Under the pieces are notes generated by a model. That model was not told the origin of the DNA. It made no database searches and saw only the letters and a list, made by a program, of their open reading frames with translations. A stretch of 64,000 nucleotides of DNA from the NCBI RefSeq assembly GCF_029024965.1, contig NZ_CP118982.1, positions 682,001 through 746,000 on the forward strand. Direction: 5' to 3'. Below, piece after piece: positions 8,613 through 18,511 of this stretch. Within the stretch, counting starts at the first letter, position 1, and every line of letters begins with the position of its first letter. The stretch is from Staphylococcus equorum. Lineage in GTDB: Bacteria > Bacillota > Bacilli > Staphylococcales > Staphylococcaceae. The position numbers and the translations under genes are program-made.

Positions 8613-9281
8613 TTATTTCTCTGCGATGTTTTGTGCTCGTTTTAAAAATTTTTGCAACTTTAAATGTCTCTCGTCAGTTAGATAGGGGTTCTTTAAAGCA
8701 TCTGTTAAACGTCTTATATTTTTATTATCGTTATAATAGATGTCATTAAGTTCGAACACTGTAAGAGGCATATGCGTGTTTGAAGAATGTATTAATTCTA
8801 AATTTGCAGCGTCATTTACAAACCCTTCTTTGATAACTCTAAGATAAAACCCAGTCTTGCAAGAACGTGACATGCGCTTAACTAGATCTGGAATATTATA
8901 CTTTTCTTGAATTTTCCAGCATGGTTCTCTTATTTCAGATACTTCTACAATTGCTTCATCTAATTGGAATTGATCACCCAAATAAATGTCATTTTCATCT
9001 AAATCGACAGCAGTTAGATTCTCACCAAACATAGCATAGTCAGGTAATGTAGAAACATCATTTTTCCATAATTCATAGTTCTTCTTACTATAAAGGCATA
9101 GCGCTTTATCTGGTCCACCATGCCCTTTATATTCTTGCTCATCTTCAATGAACCCAGTCTTCGATAACCACATTTGATTTGTGATTCTCTTTTTGTTTAA
9201 GGCTGAGCGCATTGGTCTTTTCGTACTGTATGATAAATCTTGAATTTTACCTGTAGAAATTGCATCTAGCGTATAAATCAT
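8613..9281 (-). CDS. MOSC domain protein (YiiM-like)
   Basis: This 222-residue protein has a MOSC domain: HGGPDKAL (residues 54-61), FGENLT (85-90) and the conserved cysteine in REPCWKI (Cys121). A C-terminal 3-alpha tail follows (HLKLQKFLKRAQ). MOSC proteins bind a sulfur or molybdenum-cofactor ligand through that cysteine. YiiM homologues protect against N-hydroxylated base analogues such as 6-N-hydroxylaminopurine, a Moco-dependent detoxification. GGAGGT precedes ATG 9281. It is convergent with galM and divergent from rpiA. Confidence 0.85.
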   Translation of the reverse strand: MIYTLDAISTGKIQDLSYSTKRPMRSALNKKRITNQMWLSKTGFIEDEQEYKGHGGPDKALCLYSKKNYELWKNDVSTLPDYAMFGENLTAVDLDENDIYLGDQFQLDEAIVEVSEIREPCWKIQEKYNIPDLVKRMSRSCKTGFYLRVIKEGFVNDAANLELIHSSNTHMPLTVFELNDIYYNDNKNIRRLTDALKNPYLTDERHLKLQKFLKRAQNIAEK

Positions 9282-9444
9282 AATTCAGTACCTCCTGCAG
9301 TTTAGTGATTATCATTTTAAAACAAATTTAGGAATATGCAAGTGAACATATATTAGCGTTTTATATTTACGTTTTTTAGCTATGTATTTTTATAAATCTC
9401 ATGTACAATAAAGGTAAAAGTACTGTGTGTAAAGGGGAAGCATT

Positions 9445-10134
9445 ATGAATAAAAAACAGTTGAAGTTAAGTACATTTGATGATGCATTAGACCAAATTAA
9501 AGATGGTATGATTGTGGGTATTGGTTCAGGTTCAACAATTGAACTACTCGTGCCAAAAATCGCAGAGAAATTAGAACAAGCACATATTGATATAACTGGA
9601 GTCTGTACTTCAAACAAAACGGCTTATATCGCTAAAGAATTAGGTATGCGTGTAGTCGATGTAAACGATGTAGATAAAATTGATATCGCAATTGATGGCG
9701 CTGATGAAGTAGACAACCAATTAAACCTTATAAAAGGTGGCGGTGGAGCACTATTTAGAGAGAAAGTAATTGATGCTATGGCAGACAGATTTATTGTTTT
9801 AATAGATGATAGTAAATGCGTAGATTATTTAGGCCAAACGTTTAAGCTTCCTGTAGAAGTAGATAAATTTAATTGGCTACTCGTATCTAAAAAGATTGAG
9901 TCATATGGTAAGGGTAATATTAAAGCAATACGCCGCGTTGTTGATGATGTGCCTTTTATTACAGATAATGGTAACTATATATTGGACTTAGAATTATACG
10001 AAAATATAGACGCTTACGAAATGCATGAGTATTTAATCCATCTTGTGGGCGTATTAGAAACTGGTTATTTCTTAGATGTTGCTGACCAAATTATTGTTGG
10101 TTCACCAGACGGTGTGAAAGTTCTTGATAAATAA
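9445..10134 (+). CDS. rpiA: Ribose-5-phosphate isomerase A
   Basis: A 229-residue protein with the RpiA motifs GIGSGSTIE (25-33), the catalytic DGADEVD (84-90) and KGGGGALFREK (97-107) with the catalytic glutamate. It interconverts ribose 5-phosphate and ribulose 5-phosphate in the pentose phosphate pathway. AAAGGGGAAG precedes ATG 9445. In S. aureus rpiA is also next to spdC/lyrA, which supports orthology. It is single, with a terminator directly behind the stop. Confidence 0.95.
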   Translation: MNKKQLKLSTFDDALDQIKDGMIVGIGSGSTIELLVPKIAEKLEQAHIDITGVCTSNKTAYIAKELGMRVVDVNDVDKIDIAIDGADEVDNQLNLIKGGGGALFREKVIDAMADRFIVLIDDSKCVDYLGQTFKLPVEVDKFNWLLVSKKIESYGKGNIKAIRRVVDDVPFITDNGNYILDLELYENIDAYEMHEYLIHLVGVLETGYFLDVADQIIVGSPDGVKVLDK

Positions 10135-10180
10135 TAAAAAAGTGATAAAGGTCCCAAAGGATTATTTATCACTTTTTTTA
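10135..10180 (+). terminator. Rho-independent terminator after rpiA
   Basis: AAAAAGTGATAAA pairs with TTTATCACTTTTTT, spanning about 10136-10179. Confidence 0.85.
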
Positions 10181-10184
10181 TATA

Positions 10185-10302
10185 AAGATGGTAGTGATTT
10201 AGGCGACGCCTGACTCGTTAATAAAGTACTAGTTGAAGACTACGGGTTTCGCAGAAAATGTATACAAAAAATGCCGACAAAGCGAGAGACTTTGTCGACA
10301 CT
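10185..10302 (-). repeat. Terminator-linked dispersed repeat, copy B
   Basis: On the minus strand it starts with the stem GTGTCGACAAAG / CTTTGTCGGCA plus TTTTTT, 65 bases after the spdC stop. It then runs through CCCGTAGTCTTCAACTAGTAC to a CACTACC end. It matches copy A motif by motif but has lost most of the GC-rich middle. Confidence 0.7.
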
Positions 10303-10366
10303 CTATGAGGAAATATTATATATACAATACTTCCTCGAGATTTAATAATGTAACGCATTGATGTAA

Positions 10367-11881
10367 TTAACGACGGTGACCACGTTTACTTTTAAGATTA
10401 AAAGGAGAACGCTTGTGTTTATCATTTGAATCATTATCTACTGTTGCATCATTATGTGTTGCGTGTGTAGTGTTTGCTTCAGTTGATGATGTGTCTTCAA
10501 CATGATTATCCTCAGTAATGGATGCTTTCGCATTACTTACTGCTGAAGATTTACGAGTAGTTGAATAACGCGCACTTGTTTTTAATGACTCATTATCGTT
10601 GTCATTTGAATCATGCTTTACTTTTTCAGTAGATGCTTCAACTGAACTATTAGTTAAATTGTTTGAGTCGTTATTGTCATTATCATTAGATTTTGTGTTG
10701 TCATCTTGTTCATTTATTTCATCACTATTATGATACATCGTGTTGTTTTCAGTGTTTGTCTTTTTTTGATTAACATCAGTAGTTAAATCTGTGTTGTTTT
10801 GTTCAGTTGCTTCATTAACAGGAGATGTTGTATCTTTATCATCGACTGTTGAAGCTGTCGTCTTTGTTGTGTCATCAGTGTGCGGCTGTTGATCTGAGTC
10901 ATGTGTCGTTCGGTTGGCCACAGCAACACCACTTGCAGCAGTCGTTGATTTTGAGCTGTCTGAAGTCGAAGTGTTTGTCTTGTTTTCATCTTGAACACTA
11001 TCTTCGTCAACATCAACATCATCGATTTGAGCATCGTTTTCAGATGTTTCGTTAACATGGTCAAGATAGTTGTTATCATCCACTTCATCCAAATTACGTT
11101 TTGTGAAGAAATAAAGAATCGCTCGAACGATAATACTTAATAGAATGTAAACAGCGGCAACAGCAACTGTACTTAAAGCAATTACTTTCATTGGGAACAC
11201 ATCGCCTAATTCTTCGTTAAATAAGAAAACGAGTCCAAATGACATTGTCGCATGGAATATTGTCGCAATGTATATTGTACGTCCTTTTGTAGCACGGATA
11301 AGTTCACCAATAATCATTGAAAAAGCGAAAGAATAAAGGAAACTATATATCGCATAATCAAAGCTAAATGAAATATTAACATTCCATATTGAATACATAA
11401 TCCCTACAATAATAGATGCGATAAATGTATTCATCTTAGTTTCAACAATATGTTGTAAATAAGAACGGAAACCAAACTCTACTAAGAAAGCCATGATAAT
11501 TTGACCAATGATAATTGATATAATTGAAACAGATAAATCTTCTGTTTGTAGAAGTACAAAACTATCTGCATAAACATTGAAGCAAATCATAGCAATAATA
11601 AAAATAATTAATGGTATAACGAGTGCTAAAATGATACGTTCTATAACTTTTAAACTAATTGAAAACTTTAAACTACCGAGTTGCGTACCTCTGTGCTTAA
11701 AGACGAGTAAACATATAATAGCAGCAATAAATGGTGCTAAGCTACTTATGTCAAAGACAAAAGTTTTAAGTGAAATTGTACCTTGAAAATCTTTAAGTAT
11801 AATAGGTGCTGCATAAGCAATAATGAAGAAAATAAATATCATCATTGCCCATTGAAAACCTGGTATACGTTTTGTATTCAT
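10367..11881 (-). CDS. spdC: SpdC/LyrA-type CPBP-family membrane protein with long acidic tail
   Basis: The first ~260 residues hold about eight transmembrane helices of the CPBP (Abi, PF02517) fold. Where active CPBP proteases have EExxR, this protein reads EFGFRSYLQ, so it is probably not a protease. That fits SpdC/LyrA, described in S. aureus as a membrane scaffold affecting surface-protein display, lysostaphin resistance and WalKR/SagB function. Residues ~265-504 are a low-complexity, Asp/Asn/Ser/Thr-rich tail, longer than I recall for S. aureus (about 419 residues in total). GGAGG fits ATG 11881 rather than the in-frame ATG at 11914. Confidence 0.85.
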   Translation of the reverse strand: MNTKRIPGFQWAMMIFIFFIIAYAAPIILKDFQGTISLKTFVFDISSLAPFIAAIICLLVFKHRGTQLGSLKFSISLKVIERIILALVIPLIIFIIAMICFNVYADSFVLLQTEDLSVSIISIIIGQIIMAFLVEFGFRSYLQHIVETKMNTFIASIIVGIMYSIWNVNISFSFDYAIYSFLYSFAFSMIIGELIRATKGRTIYIATIFHATMSFGLVFLFNEELGDVFPMKVIALSTVAVAAVYILLSIIVRAILYFFTKRNLDEVDDNNYLDHVNETSENDAQIDDVDVDEDSVQDENKTNTSTSDSSKSTTAASGVAVANRTTHDSDQQPHTDDTTKTTASTVDDKDTTSPVNEATEQNNTDLTTDVNQKKTNTENNTMYHNSDEINEQDDNTKSNDNDNNDSNNLTNSSVEASTEKVKHDSNDNDNESLKTSARYSTTRKSSAVSNAKASITEDNHVEDTSSTEANTTHATHNDATVDNDSNDKHKRSPFNLKSKRGHRR

Positions 11882-12078
11882 TATGTAACCTCCAATAGGG
11901 TTCAGAAAAATCATTTATGCCTAATTATACATACTTCTTAGCGATAAATAAATTAAATTCAAATATTTATCATTGAAATGTAATACTTTTACAAAATCAA
12001 ACGTGTAAATGCAACAATTTTAATGTGAATTTCAAAATTAACTTTTAAACAAGTGGGTAAAGGTAATTATAAATATAA

Positions 12079-12112
12079 TTGAATTGGCAAAAATGTAAGC
12101 GTATACTTTAAG
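12079..12112 (+). promoter_or_regulatory. hutG promoter with overlapping cre-like site
   Basis: TTGAAT (12079-12084), a 17-base spacer and TATACT (12102-12107) form a good promoter. TGTAAGCGTATACT (12094-12107) matches 12 of 14 positions of the CcpA cre consensus and covers the -10, which would suit catabolite repression of histidine degradation. Confidence 0.55.
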
Positions 12113-12142
12113 TGTCGATATAGTTTCAAAAGGAGGAGAACT

Positions 12143-13072
12143 ATGTATAAATTAGCACAACGTGATTTATGGACAGGAAGAATCGATAGTGAGACAGAGG
12201 AAACAGAATTCAGACATTTTCAAACGATACAATTTCGTAATATTGAAGATGAGTACGATGAACCACGTCACGGTGTAGGTATGCTAGGTTATGCGGTTGA
12301 TAAGGGTGTTGAACTTAATAAAGGAAGAATCGGAGCTAAGTTAGGACCAGATGCAATCAAGAAGACTTTTGCTAATTTGCCAGTCTTAAGAACATGTTCA
12401 ATTTATGATTATGGAAATGTTGAACATAATCACGAAACTTTAGAAGAAACCCAACAAGAATTTGCGCATTATGTTGCTTCATCGATACAAAGACATAACC
12501 AAACCTTTTTATTAGGTGGCGGACATGATATCGCTTATGCACAGTATTTGGGCACGCGTGAGGCGTTTCCTGATGCTTCTATTGGTATCATCAATATTGA
12601 TGCACACTTTGACACTAGAAAAGAATCTGGTTCTACTTCTGGTACGAGCTTTAGACAAATTTTAGAACAGGATGAAAACACTGATTATTTAGTATTAGGT
12701 ATTCAACAAGGTGGTAATACGCAAGCACTATTTGATTACGCGAAAGAAAGAGACATCGGTTTTGTTTATTCTGATGAATTGTTACATCAAATTTCTCCTC
12801 CAATTAAGGATAAGATAGAACGTTTCGTACATGATCATGATGTGATTATGTTTACGATATGTATGGATGTTATTGATAGTGCATTTGCACCGGGTGTAAG
12901 TGCAAATGCTGTATTAGGTCTATCACCGCATGTTGTACTTGAATTGGCGAAACGTATTATTCCAAATGAGAAAGTTTCGACTGTTAGTATTGCTGAAACA
13001 AATCCAAAATATGATGTGGATAATCGAACTGCTAAATTATCTGCTAATTTTTTACATCATTTTATTCTTTAA
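12143..13072 (+). CDS. hutG: Formimidoylglutamase
   Basis: A 309-residue member of the arginase/ureohydrolase family with the binuclear manganese ligands GGGHD (His128), NIDAHFD (Asp153, His155, Asp157) and MDVID near residue 240. It hydrolyses N-formimidoyl-L-glutamate to glutamate and formamide, the last step of histidine utilisation; the neighbouring hutU and hutI provide the two preceding steps. GGAGGAG precedes ATG 12143. Its 3' end overlaps the convergent LysR gene by 11 bases. Synteny with spdC matches S. aureus. Confidence 0.93.
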   Translation: MYKLAQRDLWTGRIDSETEETEFRHFQTIQFRNIEDEYDEPRHGVGMLGYAVDKGVELNKGRIGAKLGPDAIKKTFANLPVLRTCSIYDYGNVEHNHETLEETQQEFAHYVASSIQRHNQTFLLGGGHDIAYAQYLGTREAFPDASIGIINIDAHFDTRKESGSTSGTSFRQILEQDENTDYLVLGIQQGGNTQALFDYAKERDIGFVYSDELLHQISPPIKDKIERFVHDHDVIMFTICMDVIDSAFAPGVSANAVLGLSPHVVLELAKRIIPNEKVSTVSIAETNPKYDVDNRTAKLSANFLHHFIL

Positions 13073-13937
13073 TATTCCAATAATCAATGCACTGATCTAT
13101 AAAAGAAAGTACTCGCTCTGAGTGCTTTCTTTTTTTTAGATAGTTAATATAAATAGAACGGCCTAGTTTGGGACGCATTTCTAGTGCATCTAAATCTCGT
13201 GCATTAAATGATTGATAATATACGCGTGGAATAACAGCATATCCTAATCCTCTATGGACAAAATTCGTAGCCGCTTCAAAACGATCAACTTCCATAATGA
13301 TATTTGGATGTATATTCATACGTGTAAAGTAATCATCAAGATGTTTACGCACTTGAGAGCCTTTTGTAGGTAAAATTAATGGCAATGATTTAATAGACGT
13401 TATTTTAGTATCTGGAAAAGCATTTTTAGGTGTAATAACGACATAGGATTCTTCGTATAAAGGAATAGATTTAATATCTTCATGACTAATTTGTTCGTTT
13501 GTCAAAGCGAGATGATTTTCAAAATTGATGAGTTGTTCCAGTATTTTATTTTGGTCATGCACTTCAGATACAAGATAAGTCTGATTAGGATTATATTTTA
13601 AATGGATAGAAAGCACTTGAGAAATCCATTGATTCGCTGATTCTAAAATAGATAATTTGATTTTAGGCGCATGTCCCATATTGAGGTCATACATTTTTTC
13701 GATTGTTTGATGATAGTTCTGTATCAATTGTTGCGCGTAATTATAAAAATGAATTCCTTTTTCAGTGATTTTAATATCCTTAGTAGTTCTCATAAAAAGG
13801 TCATAACCTAAATTGGCTTCCATTTTTTTTATTGTGGTCGTTAAAGACGGTTGACTAATATGTAAAAAGTTAGCAGCTTTAGTGAAACTATTATATTTCA
13901 CAACGGCGACAAAATACTCTAATTGAATGATTTTCAA
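13062..13937 (-). CDS. LysR-family regulator, probable hut regulator
   Basis: This 291-residue protein has an N-terminal winged helix-turn-helix (FTKAANFLHISQPSLTTTIKKME, about residues 18-40) and a C-terminal effector domain of the LysR family. It starts at TTG 13937 behind GGAGG. The gene is divergent from the yjiH-hutU-hutI group and convergent with hutG, so control of histidine use is the natural inference. The inducer is not known. A LysR-type box lies in the divergent promoter region. Its coding end overlaps hutG by 11 bases on the opposite strand. Confidence 0.85.
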   Translation of the reverse strand: MKIIQLEYFVAVVKYNSFTKAANFLHISQPSLTTTIKKMEANLGYDLFMRTTKDIKITEKGIHFYNYAQQLIQNYHQTIEKMYDLNMGHAPKIKLSILESANQWISQVLSIHLKYNPNQTYLVSEVHDQNKILEQLINFENHLALTNEQISHEDIKSIPLYEESYVVITPKNAFPDTKITSIKSLPLILPTKGSQVRKHLDDYFTRMNIHPNIIMEVDRFEAATNFVHRGLGYAVIPRVYYQSFNARDLDALEMRPKLGRSIYINYLKKRKHSERVLSFIDQCIDYWNIKE

Positions 13938-13968
13938 TATAATTCCTCCGTGAATATGTATTTATCTT

Positions 13969-13983
13969 ATAGTTTTAAACTAT
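13969..13983. promoter_or_regulatory. LysR-type operator between regulator and yjiH
   Basis: ATAGTTTTAAACTAT is a 15-base palindrome with the ATA-N7/9-TAT, T-N11-A arrangement bound by LysR-type proteins. It lies 32 bases before the regulator start, in the divergent region. A looser second site, ATATTGGTAGTATAT, lies near 14001. Confidence 0.55.
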
Positions 13984-14080
13984 CAATAATTAGTTTATTT
14001 ATATTGGTAGTATATATCATATCATATTATACTGAGAGATATAGTGGGAGGCGTACTTTCATGTTAGGGGCGTGAAGTAC

Positions 14081-15355
14081 ATGTGGAAATTTTTCATTTA
14101 TAGCTTAATTGGCATTATATGTTTCTTTGTACCTATAACGATTAATGGTAAATCAACAATTCTGATTGATCATATTGTTCAGTGGATTACATTTTTGGTG
14201 AATCCAATTTTACCTTATTATGTATTACTTTTAATCATTATAGGTGCATTGCATCCATTTATTAATAAAAAATGGAACAAATCAAAAACTGATATTATCT
14301 TTAGCTTATTTAAAGTATTAGGCGTCTTCATTGCTTTCATGATTGTCTTTGATTTTGGACCAGGATTTGTATTGAAAGAAAGTATTGGACCGTTTTTATA
14401 CGATAAATTAGCGATACCGCTAAGTGTGTTAATCCCAGTAGGGGCTATTTTATTAACATTTTTAGTAGGTTACGGATTATTAGAATTTATTGGCGTAATT
14501 ATGAGACCAGTCATGAAGCCTATTTTTAAAACGCCTGGTAAATCAGCAGTTGATGCGGTTGCCTCGTTTGTAGGTAGTTATTCAATTGGCTTATTAATTA
14601 CAAATAAAGTCTATAAAAATGGTGGATATACACATAAAGAAGCAGTTATTGTTGCGACAGGTTTCTCAACTGTATCTGCTACTTTCATGATTATAGTAGC
14701 CAATACATTAGGTATTATTGAACATTGGAACCTTTATTTTTGGTTCACACTTGCAGTGACTTTTATAGTTACTGCTATCACCGTACAACTCCCACCTATA
14801 AGATTTGAGAAAAACACGACATATCAGAACCAACCATATAAAGAAGAAAAACGCAGAAATATGCCTTTATTAAAAGAATCTTGGTTAGAAGCTAAGTTAG
14901 CAGTTAAAAATGCTGACTCATTAATAGGAAACGTACGTGAAAATTTACGTGACGGCGTCGTAATGACAATTGCGATATTACTATCTATTATGTCTATCGG
15001 CTTCTTAGGTTTAATTATTGCTGAATATACACCGATAATAGAATATGTATCTTATATTTTTTATCCATTTATAAGTATATTCCCAGTTCAGGATGTAGCA
15101 ATATTAGCACAAGCTTCAACCATTTCAATTGTTGAGATGCTATTACCTGCTGCCATTGCACAAACTGCTGATTTAGCTACGAGATTTATAGTAGCAGTAA
15201 TGAGTGTTTCGGCGATTATCTTTTTCTCGAGTGTGGTACCTGTGATTCTTTCAACTGAGATAAAAATTTCAGTTGGTAAATTGGTCTTGATATGGTTTGA
15301 AAGAGTAGTGCTTACATTACTAATCACGATACCATTCGCATTATGGCTATTTTAA
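14081..15355 (+). CDS. YjiH-family membrane protein (nucleoside-recognition domain)
   Basis: A 424-residue integral membrane protein with about ten helices and the YjiH-family blocks DAVASFVGSYSIGLLITNKVY and VQDVAILAQASTISIVEMLLPAA. The family carries Gate/nucleoside-recognition domains and is assumed to be a transporter. Its position directly before hutU-hutI suggests a role in histidine or urocanate movement, but that is inference. ATG 14081 has AGGGG ten bases upstream; GTG 14072 is also in frame. A four-codon ORF at 14061 lies between GGGAGG and this start. Confidence 0.75.
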   Translation: MWKFFIYSLIGIICFFVPITINGKSTILIDHIVQWITFLVNPILPYYVLLLIIIGALHPFINKKWNKSKTDIIFSLFKVLGVFIAFMIVFDFGPGFVLKESIGPFLYDKLAIPLSVLIPVGAILLTFLVGYGLLEFIGVIMRPVMKPIFKTPGKSAVDAVASFVGSYSIGLLITNKVYKNGGYTHKEAVIVATGFSTVSATFMIIVANTLGIIEHWNLYFWFTLAVTFIVTAITVQLPPIRFEKNTTYQNQPYKEEKRRNMPLLKESWLEAKLAVKNADSLIGNVRENLRDGVVMTIAILLSIMSIGFLGLIIAEYTPIIEYVSYIFYPFISIFPVQDVAILAQASTISIVEMLLPAAIAQTADLATRFIVAVMSVSAIIFFSSVVPVILSTEIKISVGKLVLIWFERVVLTLLITIPFALWLF

Positions 15356-15402
15356 GATTTATTAAACAAAGGTTAATTAATTAAAATGAGGAGTGATTTT
15401 TC

Positions 15403-17067
15403 ATGAGAAAAATAGTAGCAAAAAAAGGTTTAGATATTGAATGTAAAGGCTGGGAACAAGAAGCAGTGCTTAGAATGTTGTATAACAACTTAGACCCAGA
15501 AGTAGCTGAACGTCCTGAAGATTTAGTTGTATATGGCGGTATTGGTAAAGCTGCTAGAAATTGGGAAGCATTTGAAGCGATAGAAGAGACGTTACGTTCA
15601 TTAGAAGCGGATGAAACAATGTTAGTACAATCCGGAAAACCAGTTGCTGTATTTAAAACACATGAAGAAGCACCGCGTGTATTAATTTCAAATTCCGTAC
15701 TTGTACCTGAGTGGGCAAATTGGGATCACTTTAACGAATTAGATAAAAAAGGGTTAATGATGTATGGACAAATGACAGCGGGTAGCTGGATATATATTGG
15801 TTCCCAAGGTATTGTTCAAGGTACTTATGAAACATTTGGTGAGCTTGCTAATCAACATTACGATGGCAAGTTAAATGGAACAGTAACTTTAACAGCTGGT
15901 CTAGGTGGCATGGGTGGTGCGCAACCACTGGCTGTTACGATGAATGGCGGTGTTGTAATTGGTGTAGATGTTGATGAGACACGTATTGATAAACGTATAG
16001 AAACGCGTTATTGCGATGTGAAGACACATGACTTAAATGAGGCATTACGTTTAGCCGAAGAAGCACGACAAGAGGGCAAACCATTATCTATAGGACTTGT
16101 TGGTAATGCTGTAGACACACACAGAGCCATTTTAGATAAAGGATTTAAAATTGATGTTGTTACTGACCAGACAAGTGCACATGATCCATTGAACGGATAT
16201 ATTCCACAAGGTTATTCCTTAGAGGAAGCAAAAGCGCTACGTGATAAAGACCCTAAAGAATACGTTGCATTATCGCAAGATTCAATGAGAAAACACGTTG
16301 AGTTAATGATTGAATTCCAAAAAAATGGTGCAGTTGCTTTTGATTACGGGAATAACATTAGACAAGTTGCCTATAATAATGGCTTAGAAAATGCTTTTGA
16401 TTTCCCAGGATTTGTACCAGCGTATATTAGACCTTTATTCTGTGAAGGTAAAGGACCATTCCGCTTTGCAGCTTTAAGTGGAGATCCTAAAGATATCGAA
16501 CGTGCAGATGAAGAAATGAGAAAACTATTCCCAGATAATGAAAAGCTTATTCGCTGGTTAGATTTAGCTCAAGAAAAAATTGCATTCCAAGGATTACCTT
16601 CTCGTATAGCTTGGTTGGGCTTTGAAGAACGTGCCAAAATGGGCTTAGCCTTAAATCGTTTGGTTCGTGACGGAGAAATTTCTGCACCGGTCGTTATCGG
16701 GCGTGATCATCTTGATTCAGGATCTGTTGCGAGTCCAAACCGTGAGACAGAAGGTATGAAAGATGGTTCAGATGCTGTGGGAGACTGGGCAGTATTAAAT
16801 GCTTTAATTAACACAGCGGCTGGTGGTTCGTGGATTTCGTTCCATCATGGCGGTGGTGTAGGTATGGGTTACTCATTACATGCTGGTATGGTCATTGTCG
16901 CTGATGGTTCAGAACGCGCAGATCGTCGCTTAGGACGTGTATTAACGACAGATCCGGGTATGGGTGTTGTAAGACATGCAGATGCAGGTTATGAATCAGC
17001 AATTAATGTTGCTAAAGAAAAAGGCATCAAAATTCCAATGATTACGGGTAAAGGAGATATAAAATGA
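15403..17067 (+). CDS. hutU: Urocanate hydratase
   Basis: A 554-residue protein, the expected size for urocanase. It has the NAD+-binding [12 protein letters not shown] (about 165-175) and the conserved [18 protein letters not shown] and [15 protein letters not shown] stretches. It converts urocanate to 4-imidazolone-5-propionate using tightly bound NAD+. Residue 403 is alanine in RIAWLG, where the Pseudomonas putida enzyme, as I recall it, has the essential Cys410 (see findings). Good AGGAG site; it overlaps hutI by 4 bases. Confidence 0.93.
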   Translation: MRKIVAKKGLDIECKGWEQEAVLRMLYNNLDPEVAERPEDLVVYGGIGKAARNWEAFEAIEETLRSLEADETMLVQSGKPVAVFKTHEEAPRVLISNSVLVPEWANWDHFNELDKKGLMMYGQMTAGSWIYIGSQGIVQGTYETFGELANQHYDGKLNGTVTLTAGLGGMGGAQPLAVTMNGGVVIGVDVDETRIDKRIETRYCDVKTHDLNEALRLAEEARQEGKPLSIGLVGNAVDTHRAILDKGFKIDVVTDQTSAHDPLNGYIPQGYSLEEAKALRDKDPKEYVALSQDSMRKHVELMIEFQKNGAVAFDYGNNIRQVAYNNGLENAFDFPGFVPAYIRPLFCEGKGPFRFAALSGDPKDIERADEEMRKLFPDNEKLIRWLDLAQEKIAFQGLPSRIAWLGFEERAKMGLALNRLVRDGEISAPVVIGRDHLDSGSVASPNRETEGMKDGSDAVGDWAVLNALINTAAGGSWISFHHGGGVGMGYSLHAGMVIVADGSERADRRLGRVLTTDPGMGVVRHADAGYESAINVAKEKGIKIPMITGKGDIK

Positions 17068-18302
17068 ACGATTTAATTATTCAAAACATTAAAGAATTAA
17101 TTTTACCAAAATCTACAGAGCGTCCTTTAAAAGGAAAAGATTTAGACGAATTAGAAATCATTGAAAATGGAACGGTTGTTGTTAAAGATTGCAAAGTGGT
17201 TTACTCGGGTGCCCATACAGATGAATATGAGGCGAAGGAAACAATCGACGCTACAGGGAAAGTTGTATCACCATCACTTGTTGAAGCACATACTCATTTA
17301 GTGCATGGCGGTTCAAGAGAACATGAAATGTCGCTTAAAAGACAAGGCGTTTCATATTTAGAAATACTTGAGCAAGGTGGAGGTATTTTATCCACAGTAG
17401 AAGCTACACGAAATGCAACTGAAGAAGAGCTATTTAATAAAGCTGAAAAGAATTTGTTAACGATGATACAACATGGAGTCTTAGCTGTTGAAAGTAAGAG
17501 TGGTTATGGTTTAGATAAAGAAAGTGAACTCAAACAACTACGTGTATCCAAACGTTTAGCAGAAAAATATAACTTAGATATGAAACATACTTTCTTAGGT
17601 CCGCATGCAGTACCAAAAGACGCGAAATCTAATCAAGCTTTTTTACAAGAAATGATTGATTTGCTACCTGAAGTTAAACAGTATGCTGATTTTGCAGATA
17701 TCTTTTGCGAAACAGGCGTATTTACAGTAGAAGAATCTAGAAAATATATGCAAGCAGCAAAAGATTTAGGTTTTGATGTTAAAATCCATGCAGATGAAAT
17801 TGATCCATTAGGTGGTCTAGAATTAGCAATTGATGAAGGTGCAATTTCTGCAGACCATTTAGTTGCGTCAAGTACAGAAGGTAAAGCGAAACTTAAAGAT
17901 AGCGATACAGTAGCTGTATTACTACCAGGTACCACATTTTATTTAGGTAAGGAGCAATATGCAGATGCTAGAGGTATGTTAGATAATGGTGGAGCTATCG
18001 CAATTGCAACAGACTTTAATCCAGGGAGTTGTGTGACAAACAACTTACAACTTGTGATGTCGATTGCTGCGTTGAAATTAAAATTATCACCGAATGAGAT
18101 TTGGAATGCTGTTACAGTGAATGCAGCGAAAGCAATTGATGTTGATGCTGGAACAATTAATAAAGGTGACAAAGCCAATATCGTTATTTGGGATGCACCA
18201 AACCATGAGTATATTCCGTATCATTATGGTATAAACCATGCTGAAAAAGTAATCAAAGATGGTCAAATACTTGTTGATAACCAAATTAAATTAAATAACT
18301 AA
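17064..18302 (+). CDS. hutI: Imidazolonepropionase
   Basis: This 412-residue amidohydrolase has the metal-binding [10 protein letters not shown] (HxH), HAVP, the IHADE histidine and the TDFNPGS aspartate. It hydrolyses 4-imidazolone-5-propionate to N-formimidoyl-L-glutamate, the substrate of hutG. ATG 17064 overlaps the hutU stop by four bases (ATGA), so translation is coupled. hutH (histidine ammonia-lyase), the first enzyme, is not in this window. Confidence 0.94.
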   Translation: MNDLIIQNIKELILPKSTERPLKGKDLDELEIIENGTVVVKDCKVVYSGAHTDEYEAKETIDATGKVVSPSLVEAHTHLVHGGSREHEMSLKRQGVSYLEILEQGGGILSTVEATRNATEEELFNKAEKNLLTMIQHGVLAVESKSGYGLDKESELKQLRVSKRLAEKYNLDMKHTFLGPHAVPKDAKSNQAFLQEMIDLLPEVKQYADFADIFCETGVFTVEESRKYMQAAKDLGFDVKIHADEIDPLGGLELAIDEGAISADHLVASSTEGKAKLKDSDTVAVLLPGTTFYLGKEQYADARGMLDNGGAIAIATDFNPGSCVTNNLQLVMSIAALKLKLSPNEIWNAVTVNAAKAIDVDAGTINKGDKANIVIWDAPNHEYIPYHYGINHAEKVIKDGQILVDNQIKLNN

Positions 18303-18307
18303 TAATA

Positions 18308-18345
18308 TTGAGTCTGGGGCATATACGTATGTCTCAGATTTAATT
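18308..18345 (+). terminator. Terminator after hutI
   Basis: Imperfect stem GAGTCTGGGGCATA / TATGTCTCAGATTT followed by a T-rich run. It resembles the stems of repeat family 2 (GGCTGGGACAT) but lacks the conserved tail. Confidence 0.6.
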
Positions 18346-18363
18346 GTTATATTGTTGTGAATT

Positions 18364-18420
18364 GAGTGAACTTGAAAAGAGCTAATGCAAAGCTCTTTTT
18401 CAAGTTCACTCTTCTTTTTT
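18364..18420 (+). terminator. Long-stem hairpin terminator between hutI and the SulP gene
   Basis: GAGTGAACTTGAAAAGAGCT (18364-18383) pairs with AGCTC-TTTTTC-AAGTTCACTC (18391-18411) with one bulge, giving a 20-bp stem followed by TTCTTTTTT. It is a second terminator in tandem with the one at 18308. Confidence 0.75.
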
Positions 18421-18511
18421 AAGTGTAAATTAATTAAGTTTGAGTTGATTAAATATTTTGACAATTATGGTACCATGTTATTTAAAGCATACATGGGAGG
18501 TGACATCGAAT

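Noticed and set aside
8540-8749. 69-residue + strand ORF before the MOSC gene
   Set aside because: It overlaps the MOSC gene antisense and has no ribosome binding site.
10783-11088. Overlapping ORFs on both strands inside the 3' half of spdC
   Set aside because: They are frame shadows of the low-complexity D/N/S/T tail; no ribosome site and biased composition.
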